NCBI GenBank assembly: GCA_031407765.1
Contig: JANOIR010000520.1
Location: 1-35,520 of the forward strand
Length of the DNA: 35,520 nt
Direction of reading: 5' to 3'
Source: JBDSLU01 sp031407765
GTDB taxonomy: Bacteria; Acidobacteriota; Vicinamibacteria; Vicinamibacterales; Vicinamibacteraceae
Numbering within the stretch: the stretch's first letter is position 1; each line of letters starts with the position of its first letter. Made by a program: the position numbers and the translations under genes. The notes under the pieces were generated by a model, which was given only the letters and a program-made list of their open reading frames with translations, had not been told where the DNA came from and did no database searches. Below, piece by piece: positions 1 to 8,391 of the stretch.

Positions 1-648
1 CTCGAACGAGGTGCGGCCGCTGACGAACAGCAGCGCATCGGACAGCGGCAGCGCGCCGGCGAGCAGGCGCCGGCCGATGATCTTGTCGACCGCGTTGTGC
101 CGTCCGACGTCTTCGGCGGTGTCGACGACTTCGCCGTCGAGCGTGCAGAGCGCGGCGGCGTGCAGGCCGCCAGTCGCCGCGAAGGTCGCCTGCCGCGGCG
201 CGAGACGGGCAGGGAGCGCGCGGATGGCGTCGACGGCGACGGTCCGTGTGATGTCGCGGACCGGCGCGGTCAGGCGCGTCGACGCGAGATCGGGACGCCC
301 GCACATGCCGCAGGCGGAGGTGGTCGTGACCTGCCGCCGCGCGTCGCGCTGACGCGCCACCGCGGCTGATCGAGCCGGCGTCAGCACGACGTCGACGACG
401 TCGCCGGACGGATCGACGTGCACCGCGACGATGTCCGCCGTCGCCGTGACGATGCCTTCGGTGAACAGGAAGCCGGCCGCCAGCTCACGGTCCGCGCCTG
501 GCGTCCGCATCGTCACCGAGAAGGGCTGGCCGTTCAGCCGCACCTCGAGCGCGGCCTCGACGGCGACCGCGTCGGTGGCCGCGTCCCAGCTCGTGCCGTC
601 GCCCACCCGGATCAGGCCGACGTCCCGAATCGCCTCAGGCTCTACCAC
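1..648 (-). CDS. fdhD: Formate dehydrogenase accessory sulfurtransferase FdhD (3' end outside window)
   Basis: FdhD carries sulfur from a cysteine desulfurase to the molybdenum cofactor, which is needed for an active formate dehydrogenase. Seen: 216 codons run from a GTG at 646-648 to the window edge without a stop. The protein has the family's CGMCG cysteine pair, the segment ATGGLHAAALC, the signature EDVGRHNAVDKIIGRRLLAG, and finally VSGRTSFE. Only the last C-terminal residues are missing. No ATG lies in frame; the GTG is the first start ahead of the conserved RDVGLIRVG region. A -10-like TATCCT (656-661) ends 7 bases before the GTG and there is no Shine-Dalgarno, so translation may be leaderless. 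It diverges from the SPFH gene, and the molybdopterin oxidoreductase at 1708-3870 is a plausible client. Confidence 0.95.
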   Translation of the reverse strand, partial: MVEPEAIRDVGLIRVGDGTSWDAATDAVAVEAALEVRLNGQPFSVTMRTPGADRELAAGFLFTEGIVTATADIVAVHVDPSGDVVDVVLTPARSAAVARQRDARRQVTTTSACGMCGRPDLASTRLTAPVRDITRTVAVDAIRALPARLAPRQATFAATGGLHAAALCTLDGEVVDTAEDVGRHNAVDKIIGRRLLAGALPLSDALLFVSGRTSFE

Positions 649-725
649 GCCGGGCAGGATAGCATCCGGCCCGTTGGCTGTAGTGTTGAGGCGGGCGTCG
701 CCCTGCCCAGGAGAAAACCAGAGCC

Positions 726-1700
726 ATGATCGTTCTCGCCTTCCTCGCCGTCCTCCTCGCCGTCGGCCTCCGCTGGTTCGCCTTCGCCGCGCGGAAGGAC
801 CCGCGCCTGCAAGGCGTCCCAGCGCACACGCTCGCGCTCGCCTCCTCGGTGCTGCTAGTCATTGCGCTGCTGGCTGTTGTCGCGGCATCCGTCGTCATCA
901 TCCCGGCCGGCCACATCGGCGTCCAGGTGTTGTTCGGATGGGTCAAGCCGACGGCACTGACCGAGGGCATGAAACTCATCAACCCGTTCGTGGACGTCGT
1001 CGAGATGTCGGTGCGGACCGAGACCTACACGATGTCGGCCAGCAGCAACGACGGCCAGGTCCGAGGCGACGACTCGATCCAGGCGTTGTCGGCGGACGGC
1101 CTGCTGATGCCGGTCGACATCACCATCGCCTATCGCCTGGTTGGCGGCGACGCGCCGCTCGTCTACCGCAACATCGGCGGCGACTACGTCGACAAGATCA
1201 TCCGCCCGGCCTCGCGAACGGCGGTCCGTGAGGCGATTGCCGGCTTCACCGCGCAGGAGGCGTATTCGACCAAGCGCGAGGCGCTGCCGCAGAAGATGCA
1301 CGACCTGCTGACGGTCCGCATGGGCGCGCTGTTGCGGCAGCGCGAGGACTTCAAGGGCGCGACCGGGTTCATCGTCGATCAGGTGATGCTGCGCAAGATC
1401 CAGCTGCCCGACAAGGTCAAGAACGCGATCGAGGCCAAGCTCGAAGCGGCGCAGCAGTCCGAACAGATGCAGTTCGTGCTCGAGAAGGAGCGGCAGGAAG
1501 CCGAGCGCAAGCGCATCGAGGCCAAGGGCGTGTCCGACTTCCAGACCATCGTCTCGCAGAGCATCAACGCCAACCTGCTGCAGTGGAAGGGCATCGAAGC
1601 GACCGAAACGCTGGCGAAGAGCCCGAACGCCAAGGTGGTGGTCATCGGCTCCGGACGCAACGGGCTGCCGGTCATCCTCAACATGGACAAGGAGCCGTAG
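726..1700 (+). CDS. SPFH/prohibitin-family membrane protein
   Basis: A 324-residue protein of the SPFH (stomatin, prohibitin, flotillin, HflK/C) superfamily. These oligomerise on membranes and organise microdomains or modulate membrane proteases. Two hydrophobic N-terminal segments (about residues 1-20 and 38-62) are followed by the SPFH domain (about 62-250), with VVIIPAGHIGVQVLFG at its entry and VREAIAGFTAQEAYSTKRE in its core. An Ala/Glu/Arg-rich helical stretch (about 235-275) resembles the prohibitin coiled coil, and a short tail ends VVIGSGRNGLPVILN. The ATG at 726 has AGGAG about ten bases upstream. Seven bases separate it from the downstream oxidoreductase, so the two are probably co-transcribed. 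A specific role in formate oxidation is unknown; membrane scaffolding is only a guess. Confidence 0.9.
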   Translation: MIVLAFLAVLLAVGLRWFAFAARKDPRLQGVPAHTLALASSVLLVIALLAVVAASVVIIPAGHIGVQVLFGWVKPTALTEGMKLINPFVDVVEMSVRTETYTMSASSNDGQVRGDDSIQALSADGLLMPVDITIAYRLVGGDAPLVYRNIGGDYVDKIIRPASRTAVREAIAGFTAQEAYSTKREALPQKMHDLLTVRMGALLRQREDFKGATGFIVDQVMLRKIQLPDKVKNAIEAKLEAAQQSEQMQFVLEKERQEAERKRIEAKGVSDFQTIVSQSINANLLQWKGIEATETLAKSPNAKVVVIGSGRNGLPVILNMDKEP

Positions 1701-1707
1701 ACGGCCG

Positions 1708-3870
1708 ATGGCCTTCCTCGGCCTCGGGCAGCAGAAGCCGCACCACTATCGCGAGATGGTGCGGATCGCGTGGGAGAACCGCGACCAGCTCCCGTTCGCC
1801 TGGCGCATCCTGACCCGCGGCGTGTGTGACGGCTGCGCGCTCGGCACGACCGGCGTCAAGGACTGGACGCTGCCGGGCATCCACCTCTGCATGGTGCGGC
1901 TGGAGCTGCTGCGCCTGAACACCGCACCGGCGCTGGATCCCGCCGTGCTGGGCGATGTCTCGGCGCTGGCTGGCCGATCCTCGGCGGACCTGCGCGCCCT
2001 CGGTCGCCTGCCGGAGCCGATGCTGCGGCGGCGCGGCGAGCCCGGCTTCCGCGTGATTGGCTGGGACGACGCGCTCAGCGTCGCCGCCGATGGCCTGCGC
2101 GGCACGGATCCGCGGCGCCTCGCCTTCTATCTGACCTCGCGCGGCATCACCAACGAGGTCTACTACGCGGCGCAGAAGGCGGCGCGGTTCTTCGGCACCA
2201 ACCACGTCGACAACGCGGCGCGCCTCTGTCACGCGGCCTCGACCGTGGCGATGAAAGCGTCGCTCGGCCATGGAGCCGCGACCTGCAGCTACGCCGACTG
2301 GCTCGACGCCGACCTGATTGTGCTGTTCGGGTCGAATGTCGCCAACAACCAGCCGGTCACGATCAAGTACCTGCACGAAGCCAAGGCGCGCGGTGCGCAC
2401 GTCGCCGTCGTCAACCCGTATCGCGAGCCCGGCCTGACCCGCTACTGGATTCCGTCGATTCCAGCGAGCGCGATCGCCGGCACGCGGATCGCGGATCACT
2501 GGATCGACGTCCACACCGGCGGCGACCTCGCCTTCCTCGTTGGCGTGCTGAAGGCGCTCCAGGACCAGGACGGCATCGACCACGCGTTCGTCGACGCGCA
2601 CACCACCGGCGCCGCCGGGGTGCTGGCCCAGGCCGGAGGCGCTGACTGGGACGCGATCGAGTCCGAGAGCGGCGTGACGCGGGCCGGCGTCGAGGCCTTC
2701 GCGCGTCTCCTGATCGAGCGACCGAAGGCGGTGTTCGTCTGGTCGATGGGCCTGACGCAGCACGCCCACGGCGTCGACACCGTGCGGGCGCTCCTCAATC
2801 TCGGGCTCGCGCGCGGCCTGACCTCGCGGCCCGGCAGCGGGCTCGTGCCGATCCGCGGCCACTCCGGCGTGCAAGGCGGCGCCGAGGTCGGCTGCGTGCC
2901 GGCGGTCTCCGCCGAGACGCGAGCCCGATGGGCCGAGGCGTGGGGCTTCGAGCCGCCGACGGTGCCCGGCTGGACGGCGACCGAGGCGATGGCGGCGAGC
3001 GCCAACGGCGCCGTGGACACACTGTGGATGGTCGGCGGCAACATGCTCGAGACACTGCCCGACACCGCGGACGCGCGACGCGCGCTGGCATCCCCGCGCC
3101 TGCGCATCCACCAGGACATCGTGCTTTCGTCGTCGATGCTGGTCGAGGGCGCCGGCGACGTGCTGCTGCTGCCGGCGACGACGCGCTACGAAGCACCCGG
3201 CGGCGGCACCGAGACCTCGACCGAGCGGCGCATCATCTTCTCGCCCGAGATCCCGGGACGCCGCATCGGATCGGCCCGGCCGGAGTGGTGGGTGTTCCGC
3301 GAAGTGATGGCCCGCGCGCACCCGGCGCGCGCGCAGCTGGTCGGCCTCGAGGACGCGGCCGCGATCCGCCGCGAGATCGATCGGGCGGTCCCGCTGTATG
3401 CCGGCATCGGGGCCCTGGCGCGCCAGGGCGACGTCGTGCAATGGGGCGGACGCCGCCTCTACGCCGACGGCGGCTTCGCCACACCTGACGGGCGTGCTCG
3501 TTTCGTCCCGGTAGCGCTGCGCGGCCGGGCCTTGCCGCCGGGCCGCTTCTTCGTCTCGACGCGCCGCGGCAAGCAGTTCAATTCGATGGTGCAGCGGGCG
3601 ATCGATCCGCTGACCGGCGCCGATCGCGACGAGATCCTGATCAGCGGCGCGGACCTGGCCACGCTGGGCCTGACCACGGGCCGCACCGTGCGGCTGCGGT
3701 CGGCAACCGGCACCTTCGCGGGCCGCCTGCGCGCCGCCCCGATCCGCGACGGCAACCTGGAGGTGCACTGGCCCGAAGGCAACGTGCTGCTCGCCGGCGC
3801 GCCGCACGATCCGGAATCGCTCGAGCCGGACTACAACGCGGTGGTCACGATCGAACCAGCCGGCGCGTAG
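1708..3870 (+). CDS. FdhF/YdeP-family molybdopterin oxidoreductase (formate dehydrogenase alpha-like)
   Basis: A 720-residue protein of the FdhF/YdeP branch of the DMSO-reductase superfamily: bis-MGD molybdoenzymes acting on formate or small oxyanions. The N-terminal CDGCALGTTGVKDW with a later Cys (C40, C43, C61) replaces the classical CxxCxxxC iron-sulfur motif, as is usual in this branch. C174 in ARLCHAAS sits where the molybdenum ligand is expected. VLFGSNVANNQP and VWSMGLTQHAHGVD are molybdopterin-binding segments. The last ~130 residues (RGKQFNSMVQ to the end) form the MoCo dinucleotide-binding barrel. No twin-arginine signal is present, so it is cytoplasmic. Its electron acceptor cannot be deduced, since no iron-sulfur or NAD-binding subunit is in the window. 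The fdhD gene two genes away supports formate as substrate without proving it. Confidence 0.9.
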   Translation: MAFLGLGQQKPHHYREMVRIAWENRDQLPFAWRILTRGVCDGCALGTTGVKDWTLPGIHLCMVRLELLRLNTAPALDPAVLGDVSALAGRSSADLRALGRLPEPMLRRRGEPGFRVIGWDDALSVAADGLRGTDPRRLAFYLTSRGITNEVYYAAQKAARFFGTNHVDNAARLCHAASTVAMKASLGHGAATCSYADWLDADLIVLFGSNVANNQPVTIKYLHEAKARGAHVAVVNPYREPGLTRYWIPSIPASAIAGTRIADHWIDVHTGGDLAFLVGVLKALQDQDGIDHAFVDAHTTGAAGVLAQAGGADWDAIESESGVTRAGVEAFARLLIERPKAVFVWSMGLTQHAHGVDTVRALLNLGLARGLTSRPGSGLVPIRGHSGVQGGAEVGCVPAVSAETRARWAEAWGFEPPTVPGWTATEAMAASANGAVDTLWMVGGNMLETLPDTADARRALASPRLRIHQDIVLSSSMLVEGAGDVLLLPATTRYEAPGGGTETSTERRIIFSPEIPGRRIGSARPEWWVFREVMARAHPARAQLVGLEDAAAIRREIDRAVPLYAGIGALARQGDVVQWGGRRLYADGGFATPDGRARFVPVALRGRALPPGRFFVSTRRGKQFNSMVQRAIDPLTGADRDEILISGADLATLGLTTGRTVRLRSATGTFAGRLRAAPIRDGNLEVHWPEGNVLLAGAPHDPESLEPDYNAVVTIEPAGA

Positions 3871-3925
3871 CCGGCGTTCGCCGCTCGGCGCGGACAGGCT
3901 TCATCGGGCCGCATGGACACGCTGG

Positions 3926-6619
3926 CTACTCCGCGCGGAGCGTCCGGGCGGGGTCGATGCGGGCGGCGCGAATCGCTGGCGGTAAGGCCGCAGCGGCTGC
4001 CGCCGCAGCGAGGACGGCAATGGGCGTCCCCAGCACCGCCACGTCGGTGGCACCGACACGAAACAGCAGGCTCTCGATCAGGTGACCGAGCAGCAGGCCG
4101 CCGCCGAGGCCAATGACGGCGCCCGCCGCCACCGCCGCGAGCAGCCCGCCGGTGACGTGCCGGACGACTCGCGCCGCACCGGCCCCCAATGCCATCCGGA
4201 TCCCGATCTGACGCTGCTGCAGCACGACCGCGTGGTGCAGGACGCCGTAGAGGCCGATGGCCGAGAGCAGCAGCGCGACCGTCGCGACGAAGACGGAGAG
4301 CGTCGCCAGCAGCCGCTCGCGGATTACTTGACGCCGCACCAGCTCCTGCTGCGTGGCGATCGTGCGGATGCGCGCATCGGGGCGAGCCTTGGCCAGAGTG
4401 CGGCGCATCGTCGGCACGAGCGCCGCAGCATCGCCGGCGGTACGGACGAGCAGCGTCGCGCCAGCCTGCTGGTCGGCCGGGAGGTAGACGGTCGGCCGCA
4501 GCGGGTCGCGCAGGTTGGAATAGACCGCATCGCCGACCAGGCCCACGATCTCGAGCGAAGCCGGCACGTGTGGCCGCACCTGGACCGTCACCCGCTCCCC
4601 CACCGGCGAGCGGCCACCGAAGTAGGCGCGCGCGAACGCCTGGTCGACCACGCCGACGCCGTCGCGCGGGCGACCGTCCGCGTCGATGTCCACGGGAAGC
4701 TCGCCGGGGCGCAGGTCGCGGCCGGCGACGAGCGGGATCTCCATCGTTGAGAAATAGCCCGGTGCCACGGCCATGAAATGCGGCGGCTCCGGGAGCGGCT
4801 GCTGCCCGGGCACGCGCACGTCCATGCGCCAGCGGCTGCCGACCAGCGGCGCCCACCGCGCGCGCGCCACCGACGTGATGCCCGGCAGGCCGCGCACCTC
4901 GTCGGCAACCTGCGCCCAGCGGGTATCGCCGGCTGGAGACTTCTTCGCCTCCGCGTCGACGACGAGCAGTCCCTCGGCGCGGAAGCCGAGCGGGAACCTG
5001 GCGAGCTGCGTGAAGGTCCCGACGAACAGCACGGAGACGAAGAGCACCAGGACGCAGAACGCCGTCTGGGCGCCGATCAGCGTCCGCGTGAGCCGGCGAT
5101 GGCCGGTCACCCGCCCGCCGCCCTTGAGGACGTCACCCGGCGCGATCGCCGCCGCCCGGAACGCCGGCAGGACGCCGAACACCAACGTCACCACCGCCGT
5201 GAGCGCGACGCCGAAGCTCACCACCCGCCAGTCGAGCCCCATGGCCAGGCGCACCGGATCCTGGTCCGACGAGAGCATCGACACGACGAACGGCGCGGCC
5301 CACCAGCCGAAGAACGCGCCCAGCGTCGACGCGAGCAGGGCGAGCAGCGCGCTCTCGACGAGCATCAGACGAATCAGCCGCCACCGGCCGGCGCCGATCG
5401 ACACGCGCAGCGCCATCTCGCGGCGCCGCGCCAGCGCCTGCCCGTTGAGGAGGTTGGCGACGTTCACGCAGGCGATGAGCAGCATGGCCGCGATGAGCCC
5501 CGCCAGGACCACCAACGGTCGCCGGAAGGTCTTCTGCGTCCCCGACGCGCCCGACGCGGCAGGCAGCAGCGACACGTGCTGGCTCAGGAGGGCCTCGATC
5601 CGTTGCCGCGGCGCATCGCGCGGCAGGTTCTTCAGGTCGTCACGCTGCCGGCGTGCGAAGTCGGCCTGGAGGATCTGTTCTACCGCCGCGGCTGTGACGC
5701 CGGACCGCGGCCGGATCCACAGCCGGAACCACCCCCAGCCCACGACGTCGAGCGGCTCGACGTTCATCAACGCCGGCACGAAGACATCCGCGGACCGGCC
5801 GGGCTCGGTGCCGGTGAATCCAGCCGGCGCGACCCCGATCACCTGGTACGACTGCTGGCCGATGCGGATCGACGAGCCCAGTACGCGCGGATCGGCGTCG
5901 AACCGGCGGCGCCAGTAGTCGTGGGCGAGCACGGCGATGGGATGCCCGCCCGGCGTGCGGTCGTCGGCGGGGCCGAACAGGCGTCCCAGGGCCGGCTGGA
6001 GTCCAAAGACGCCGAAGACGTTGCCTGAATAGAACTGCCGATTGACGCGCTCCGGCTCCGCCGCGCCTCCGACGAGCATCTCGACCTGATGGCTCGAGCC
6101 GATGACGAGCAGGTCGGCACGGTCGCCGACCAGCTCGACGTACCGCCGGTAGGTCGGGTAGTCCCAGCTGTCGTAGTAGTCCACCCGACGCTGGGCGTCG
6201 ATGAACGTGGTGATCGCGAACGCGAGGCGCTCCGGGTGATCGACCGGCAGCGGGCGTAGGAGCACCGCGTCCACCAGCCGGAAGGCGGCGGTGGTCGCGC
6301 CCATCGCGAGGCCGAGCGAGAGAATCGCGGCCAGGCTGACCACACGATGCGCGTTCAGCTGCCGCCAGCCGAAGACGATGTCCGCGGACAGCGCATGCAG
6401 CCACGGCAGGCCGCGCCGATCGCGCAGCGCGTCCATGGCGTGCGTCACGGCAAGGGCGCCGTCCGCATGTGCCGCAGACGGCGCGCCGGCGGCACGCCGG
6501 GCGGCGTCGGCGGCAGCGAGCTCGGCGTGCGCCAGCAGCTCCGCCTGGAGATCGGCGTCCGCCCGCCGCCGGCGGAGCGTGCCCAGCAGTCGATCGATCC
6601 ATTCGCGCAGGGTGCGCAT
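3926..6619 (-). CDS. ADOP-type ABC transporter permease (FtsX/MacB fold, no ATPase)
   Basis: An 897-residue duplicated permease of the 'acidobacterial duplicated orphan permease' type. It has a short N-terminal MRTLREWIDRLLGTLRRRR helix, a MacB-type periplasmic domain after the first membrane segment (VVSLAAILSLGLAMG), an FtsX block of three segments, a second periplasmic domain, and a second FtsX block ending PPAIRAARIDPARTLRAE. That gives about eight membrane segments in two halves. No Walker motifs are present and no ATPase gene is adjacent, as is usual for the group; substrates are unknown. The start is the ATG at 6617-6619, preceded by AGGAGG six bases away; an upstream in-frame GTG at 6637 is less likely. 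The gene follows padR directly (SD inside the 14-base gap), the standard PadR-ADOP pair, so PadR probably controls it. Confidence 0.93.
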   Translation of the reverse strand: MRTLREWIDRLLGTLRRRRADADLQAELLAHAELAAADAARRAAGAPSAAHADGALAVTHAMDALRDRRGLPWLHALSADIVFGWRQLNAHRVVSLAAILSLGLAMGATTAAFRLVDAVLLRPLPVDHPERLAFAITTFIDAQRRVDYYDSWDYPTYRRYVELVGDRADLLVIGSSHQVEMLVGGAAEPERVNRQFYSGNVFGVFGLQPALGRLFGPADDRTPGGHPIAVLAHDYWRRRFDADPRVLGSSIRIGQQSYQVIGVAPAGFTGTEPGRSADVFVPALMNVEPLDVVGWGWFRLWIRPRSGVTAAAVEQILQADFARRQRDDLKNLPRDAPRQRIEALLSQHVSLLPAASGASGTQKTFRRPLVVLAGLIAAMLLIACVNVANLLNGQALARRREMALRVSIGAGRWRLIRLMLVESALLALLASTLGAFFGWWAAPFVVSMLSSDQDPVRLAMGLDWRVVSFGVALTAVVTLVFGVLPAFRAAAIAPGDVLKGGGRVTGHRRLTRTLIGAQTAFCVLVLFVSVLFVGTFTQLARFPLGFRAEGLLVVDAEAKKSPAGDTRWAQVADEVRGLPGITSVARARWAPLVGSRWRMDVRVPGQQPLPEPPHFMAVAPGYFSTMEIPLVAGRDLRPGELPVDIDADGRPRDGVGVVDQAFARAYFGGRSPVGERVTVQVRPHVPASLEIVGLVGDAVYSNLRDPLRPTVYLPADQQAGATLLVRTAGDAAALVPTMRRTLAKARPDARIRTIATQQELVRRQVIRERLLATLSVFVATVALLLSAIGLYGVLHHAVVLQQRQIGIRMALGAGAARVVRHVTGGLLAAVAAGAVIGLGGGLLLGHLIESLLFRVGATDVAVLGTPIAVLAAAAAAAALPPAIRAARIDPARTLRAE

Positions 6620-6633
6620 CGCGTCCTCCTGGC

Positions 6634-6981
6634 TCACGCGTCGCCGCGCAGCAACGTGTGCATGATGCCGGCCATGCGGTCCCAGGCCTCGCGTTCTTTG
6701 GCGAGCTGGCGCTTCCCCGCCGCCGTCAGGGCGTAGAACCGCGCCTTGCGATTCGACTCGGTGGTGCCCCAGGCGCCCTTGACCAGTCCGCGCTGCTCGA
6801 GGCGCATCAGCCCGGGATAGAGCGTGCCCATGTTGAGCTGCAGCGCCCCGCTGGACACCTGTTCGAGGCGGGCGGCGATCGCGTAGCCGTGCTGCGGACC
6901 GAGGGTGTCGAGTGTCTGCAGCACCATCAGGTCGAGCGTGCCCTGCAGCACGTCAGCCTTGGTGCCTTCTCCATTGGCCAT
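6634..6981 (-). CDS. PadR-family transcriptional regulator
   Basis: A 115-residue winged-helix PadR repressor. The core motif VLQGTLDLMVLQTLDTLGP, then HGYAIAARLEQVSSG, NMGTLYPGLMRLEQRGLV and FYALTAAGKRQLAKE are all present. The protein has the short C-terminal dimerisation helix of the PadR-s2 subtype typical of Acidobacteriota. The ATG at 6979-6981 is chosen because the fold begins right after it. The much longer open frame upstream (to about 8286) is antisense to the sigma/PheS gene and has no family resemblance. The permease gene follows immediately on the same strand and is the probable target. The promoter places the likely transcript start at the ATG itself. Confidence 0.93.
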   Translation of the reverse strand: MANGEGTKADVLQGTLDLMVLQTLDTLGPQHGYAIAARLEQVSSGALQLNMGTLYPGLMRLEQRGLVKGAWGTTESNRKARFYALTAAGKRQLAKEREAWDRMAGIMHTLLRGDA

Positions 6982-6987
6982 GCCACT

Positions 6988-7016
6988 GGAATAACACGCT
7001 CGCATTGGCCTGTCAA
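6988..7016 (-). promoter_or_regulatory. Putative sigma-70 promoter of padR, leaderless
   Basis: On the minus strand a perfect TTGACA (7011-7016) stands 17 bases from TATTCC (6988-6993). Only six bases separate the -10 from the padR ATG, so transcription should begin at or next to the start codon and no Shine-Dalgarno is possible. The -35 is strong and the -10 weak (three of six). Assignment is by inspection only. Confidence 0.5.
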
Positions 7017-7040
7017 ATGGAACCAGGGAGTCACAGACCG

Positions 7041-7065
7041 GTCCCGGCGGTAAAGTAGCCGGGAC
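7041..7065 (+). promoter_or_regulatory. Palindrome enclosing the putative -10 of the sigma/PheS gene
   Basis: An 8-bp perfect inverted repeat, GTCCCGGC (7041-7048) and GCCGGGAC (7058-7065), is separated by nine bases containing TAAAGT (7051-7056), a reasonable -10 hexamer. The start codon is 21 bases further on. A protein bound here would occlude RNA polymerase; alternatively the repeat could fold as a hairpin. No convincing -35 is seen at 16-18 bases upstream, which would fit an alternative sigma factor or activator-dependent promoter. Confidence 0.4.
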
Positions 7066-7086
7066 GGTCACGTTCGGCGGTGACCA

Positions 7087-8382
7087 GTGTCCTTCGATCG
7101 ACCGGTGGCGATGAACCCGACACACGCGCGACTCAATCAACTCGTCCTGCGAGCCCAACGCGGCGACGTCGAGGCGTTCGGCCAGGTCGTCGCGGAGACG
7201 CGGTCGATGGCCTGCGCCGTCGCGATGGGCGTGGTGCGGGACCCGGGTCTTGCCCAGGACGCGGCCCAGGATGCCTACCTGCGCGCCTTCCGGCGTCTCG
7301 GCGATCTCGAGGACCCCGCCGGGTTCGTGGTCTGGTTCCGGCGTGTCGTGATCACGGTCGCGCTCAACCTGAAGCGCTCCAGACGCACGACCTTGCTGCG
7401 CCTCGATGACGTGCCCGACGTGCCAGTCCTGGACGAAACCGAAGCGACCTGGACCGAGGGCCAACGGCAGCGCCTCGGCGCCGCGCTGCTGACGCTGTCG
7501 CCGGGCGAGCGCCGCCTCTGCGATCGTCGCTACCATGGCCGCTGGAGCGTCGGGCGCCTGGCACTGGACGCCGGTGTACCCGAACTCGTGATGCGGAAGC
7601 GCCTGCAGCGGCTCCGCGACAAGCTGCGTAAGGAGATCGAAGTGTCCGAACAGCGTGATCTGAGCCCCGACACGATGCGGCGTGACCTGCCGGCGGCGGT
7701 CGTCGAGCTGCTGGCGCGGCCGCAGTTGACCGACATCCCGGAGCACCCGGTGGGCGAGGTGCTGCACCACCTGCGCAACGTCTTCTCCGGCCACGCGCCG
7801 ATCGATCTCCCCGAGATCGTCGATCTGACGGATGCGCGAGCCGGCATCTCGAGCGACGCGATCTACGTCGAGGCGAGCGAGCTGCACCGTCTCGACGATC
7901 GGCGCATCTTGCGTTACGACCTGACGCTGCCCTTGCTGCTCACCGTGCACTACACCGGCGCACCATTGCGCCTGGTCGCGGCGGGCAAGGCTTATCGACG
8001 CGGGCGCATCGACGCGACGCACCTGGAGGCCTTCCACCAGGCCGAGATCCTGTTCGTCGACGAGCGGGCGCATCTCGATCCGTGGCGGGTCACCGGCCAG
8101 GTGCTGCAATCGATCGAGGCGGTGCTGCCCGGCCGCAGCGTCCGCATCAACCCGACCCGCTACGCGATGTGCCGTCAGGCCTGGGAGCTCGACGTCGAGC
8201 ACGACGGCCAATGGTTCGAAGTGATGGCCTGGGGGATCTTCAGCGACGCGATTGTCCGGCACCTCGGCGGCGATCCCGCCGCGCACGTCGCCATCGGCGT
8301 CGGCTACGGGCTGGAACGCCTGGCGATGCTGCGCTATGGCATCGACGACATCCGCAAGGTCGAGACCGCCCGCGTCGCGTGA
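7087..8382 (+). CDS. ECF sigma factor fused to PheS-like class II aaRS core
   Basis: A 431-residue protein with two unrelated halves. Residues ~20-100 look like sigma-70 region 2 (AQRGDVEAFGQVV, DPGLAQDAAQDAYLRAFRRL, WFRRVVITVALNLKRSRR). Residues ~131-182 look like region 4 (LLTLSPGERRLCDRRYHG, WSVGRLALDAGVPELVMRKR). Residues ~205-425 match the catalytic core of phenylalanyl-tRNA synthetase alpha: motif 2 AAGKAYRRGRIDATHLEAFH followed by QAEILFVDE, and motif 3 GVGYGLERLAMLRYGIDDIR. The PheS tRNA-binding coiled coil is absent, and the usual GCGM segment reads FEVMAWGIF. So tRNA charging is doubtful, while amino-acid binding or adenylation is possible. Starts: GTG at 7087 or ATG at 7111 (M9). 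I half-recall an NCBI family of PheS-related ligases of unknown role but cannot confirm membership. Function is not known. Confidence 0.85.
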   Translation: MSFDRPVAMNPTHARLNQLVLRAQRGDVEAFGQVVAETRSMACAVAMGVVRDPGLAQDAAQDAYLRAFRRLGDLEDPAGFVVWFRRVVITVALNLKRSRRTTLLRLDDVPDVPVLDETEATWTEGQRQRLGAALLTLSPGERRLCDRRYHGRWSVGRLALDAGVPELVMRKRLQRLRDKLRKEIEVSEQRDLSPDTMRRDLPAAVVELLARPQLTDIPEHPVGEVLHHLRNVFSGHAPIDLPEIVDLTDARAGISSDAIYVEASELHRLDDRRILRYDLTLPLLLTVHYTGAPLRLVAAGKAYRRGRIDATHLEAFHQAEILFVDERAHLDPWRVTGQVLQSIEAVLPGRSVRINPTRYAMCRQAWELDVEHDGQWFEVMAWGIFSDAIVRHLGGDPAAHVAIGVGYGLERLAMLRYGIDDIRKVETARVA

Positions 8383-8391
8383 CCGCTGTTG

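Noticed and set aside
1678..3807. 709-codon open frame antisense to the molybdopterin oxidoreductase
   Set aside because: Its protein is Arg/His/Gly-rich low-complexity text with no motifs; it mirrors the codon bias of the real gene on the other strand.
6982..8286. Upstream extension of padR into a 550-residue frame
   Set aside because: The added part is antisense to the sigma/PheS gene, has no family resemblance, and the PadR fold begins at 6981.
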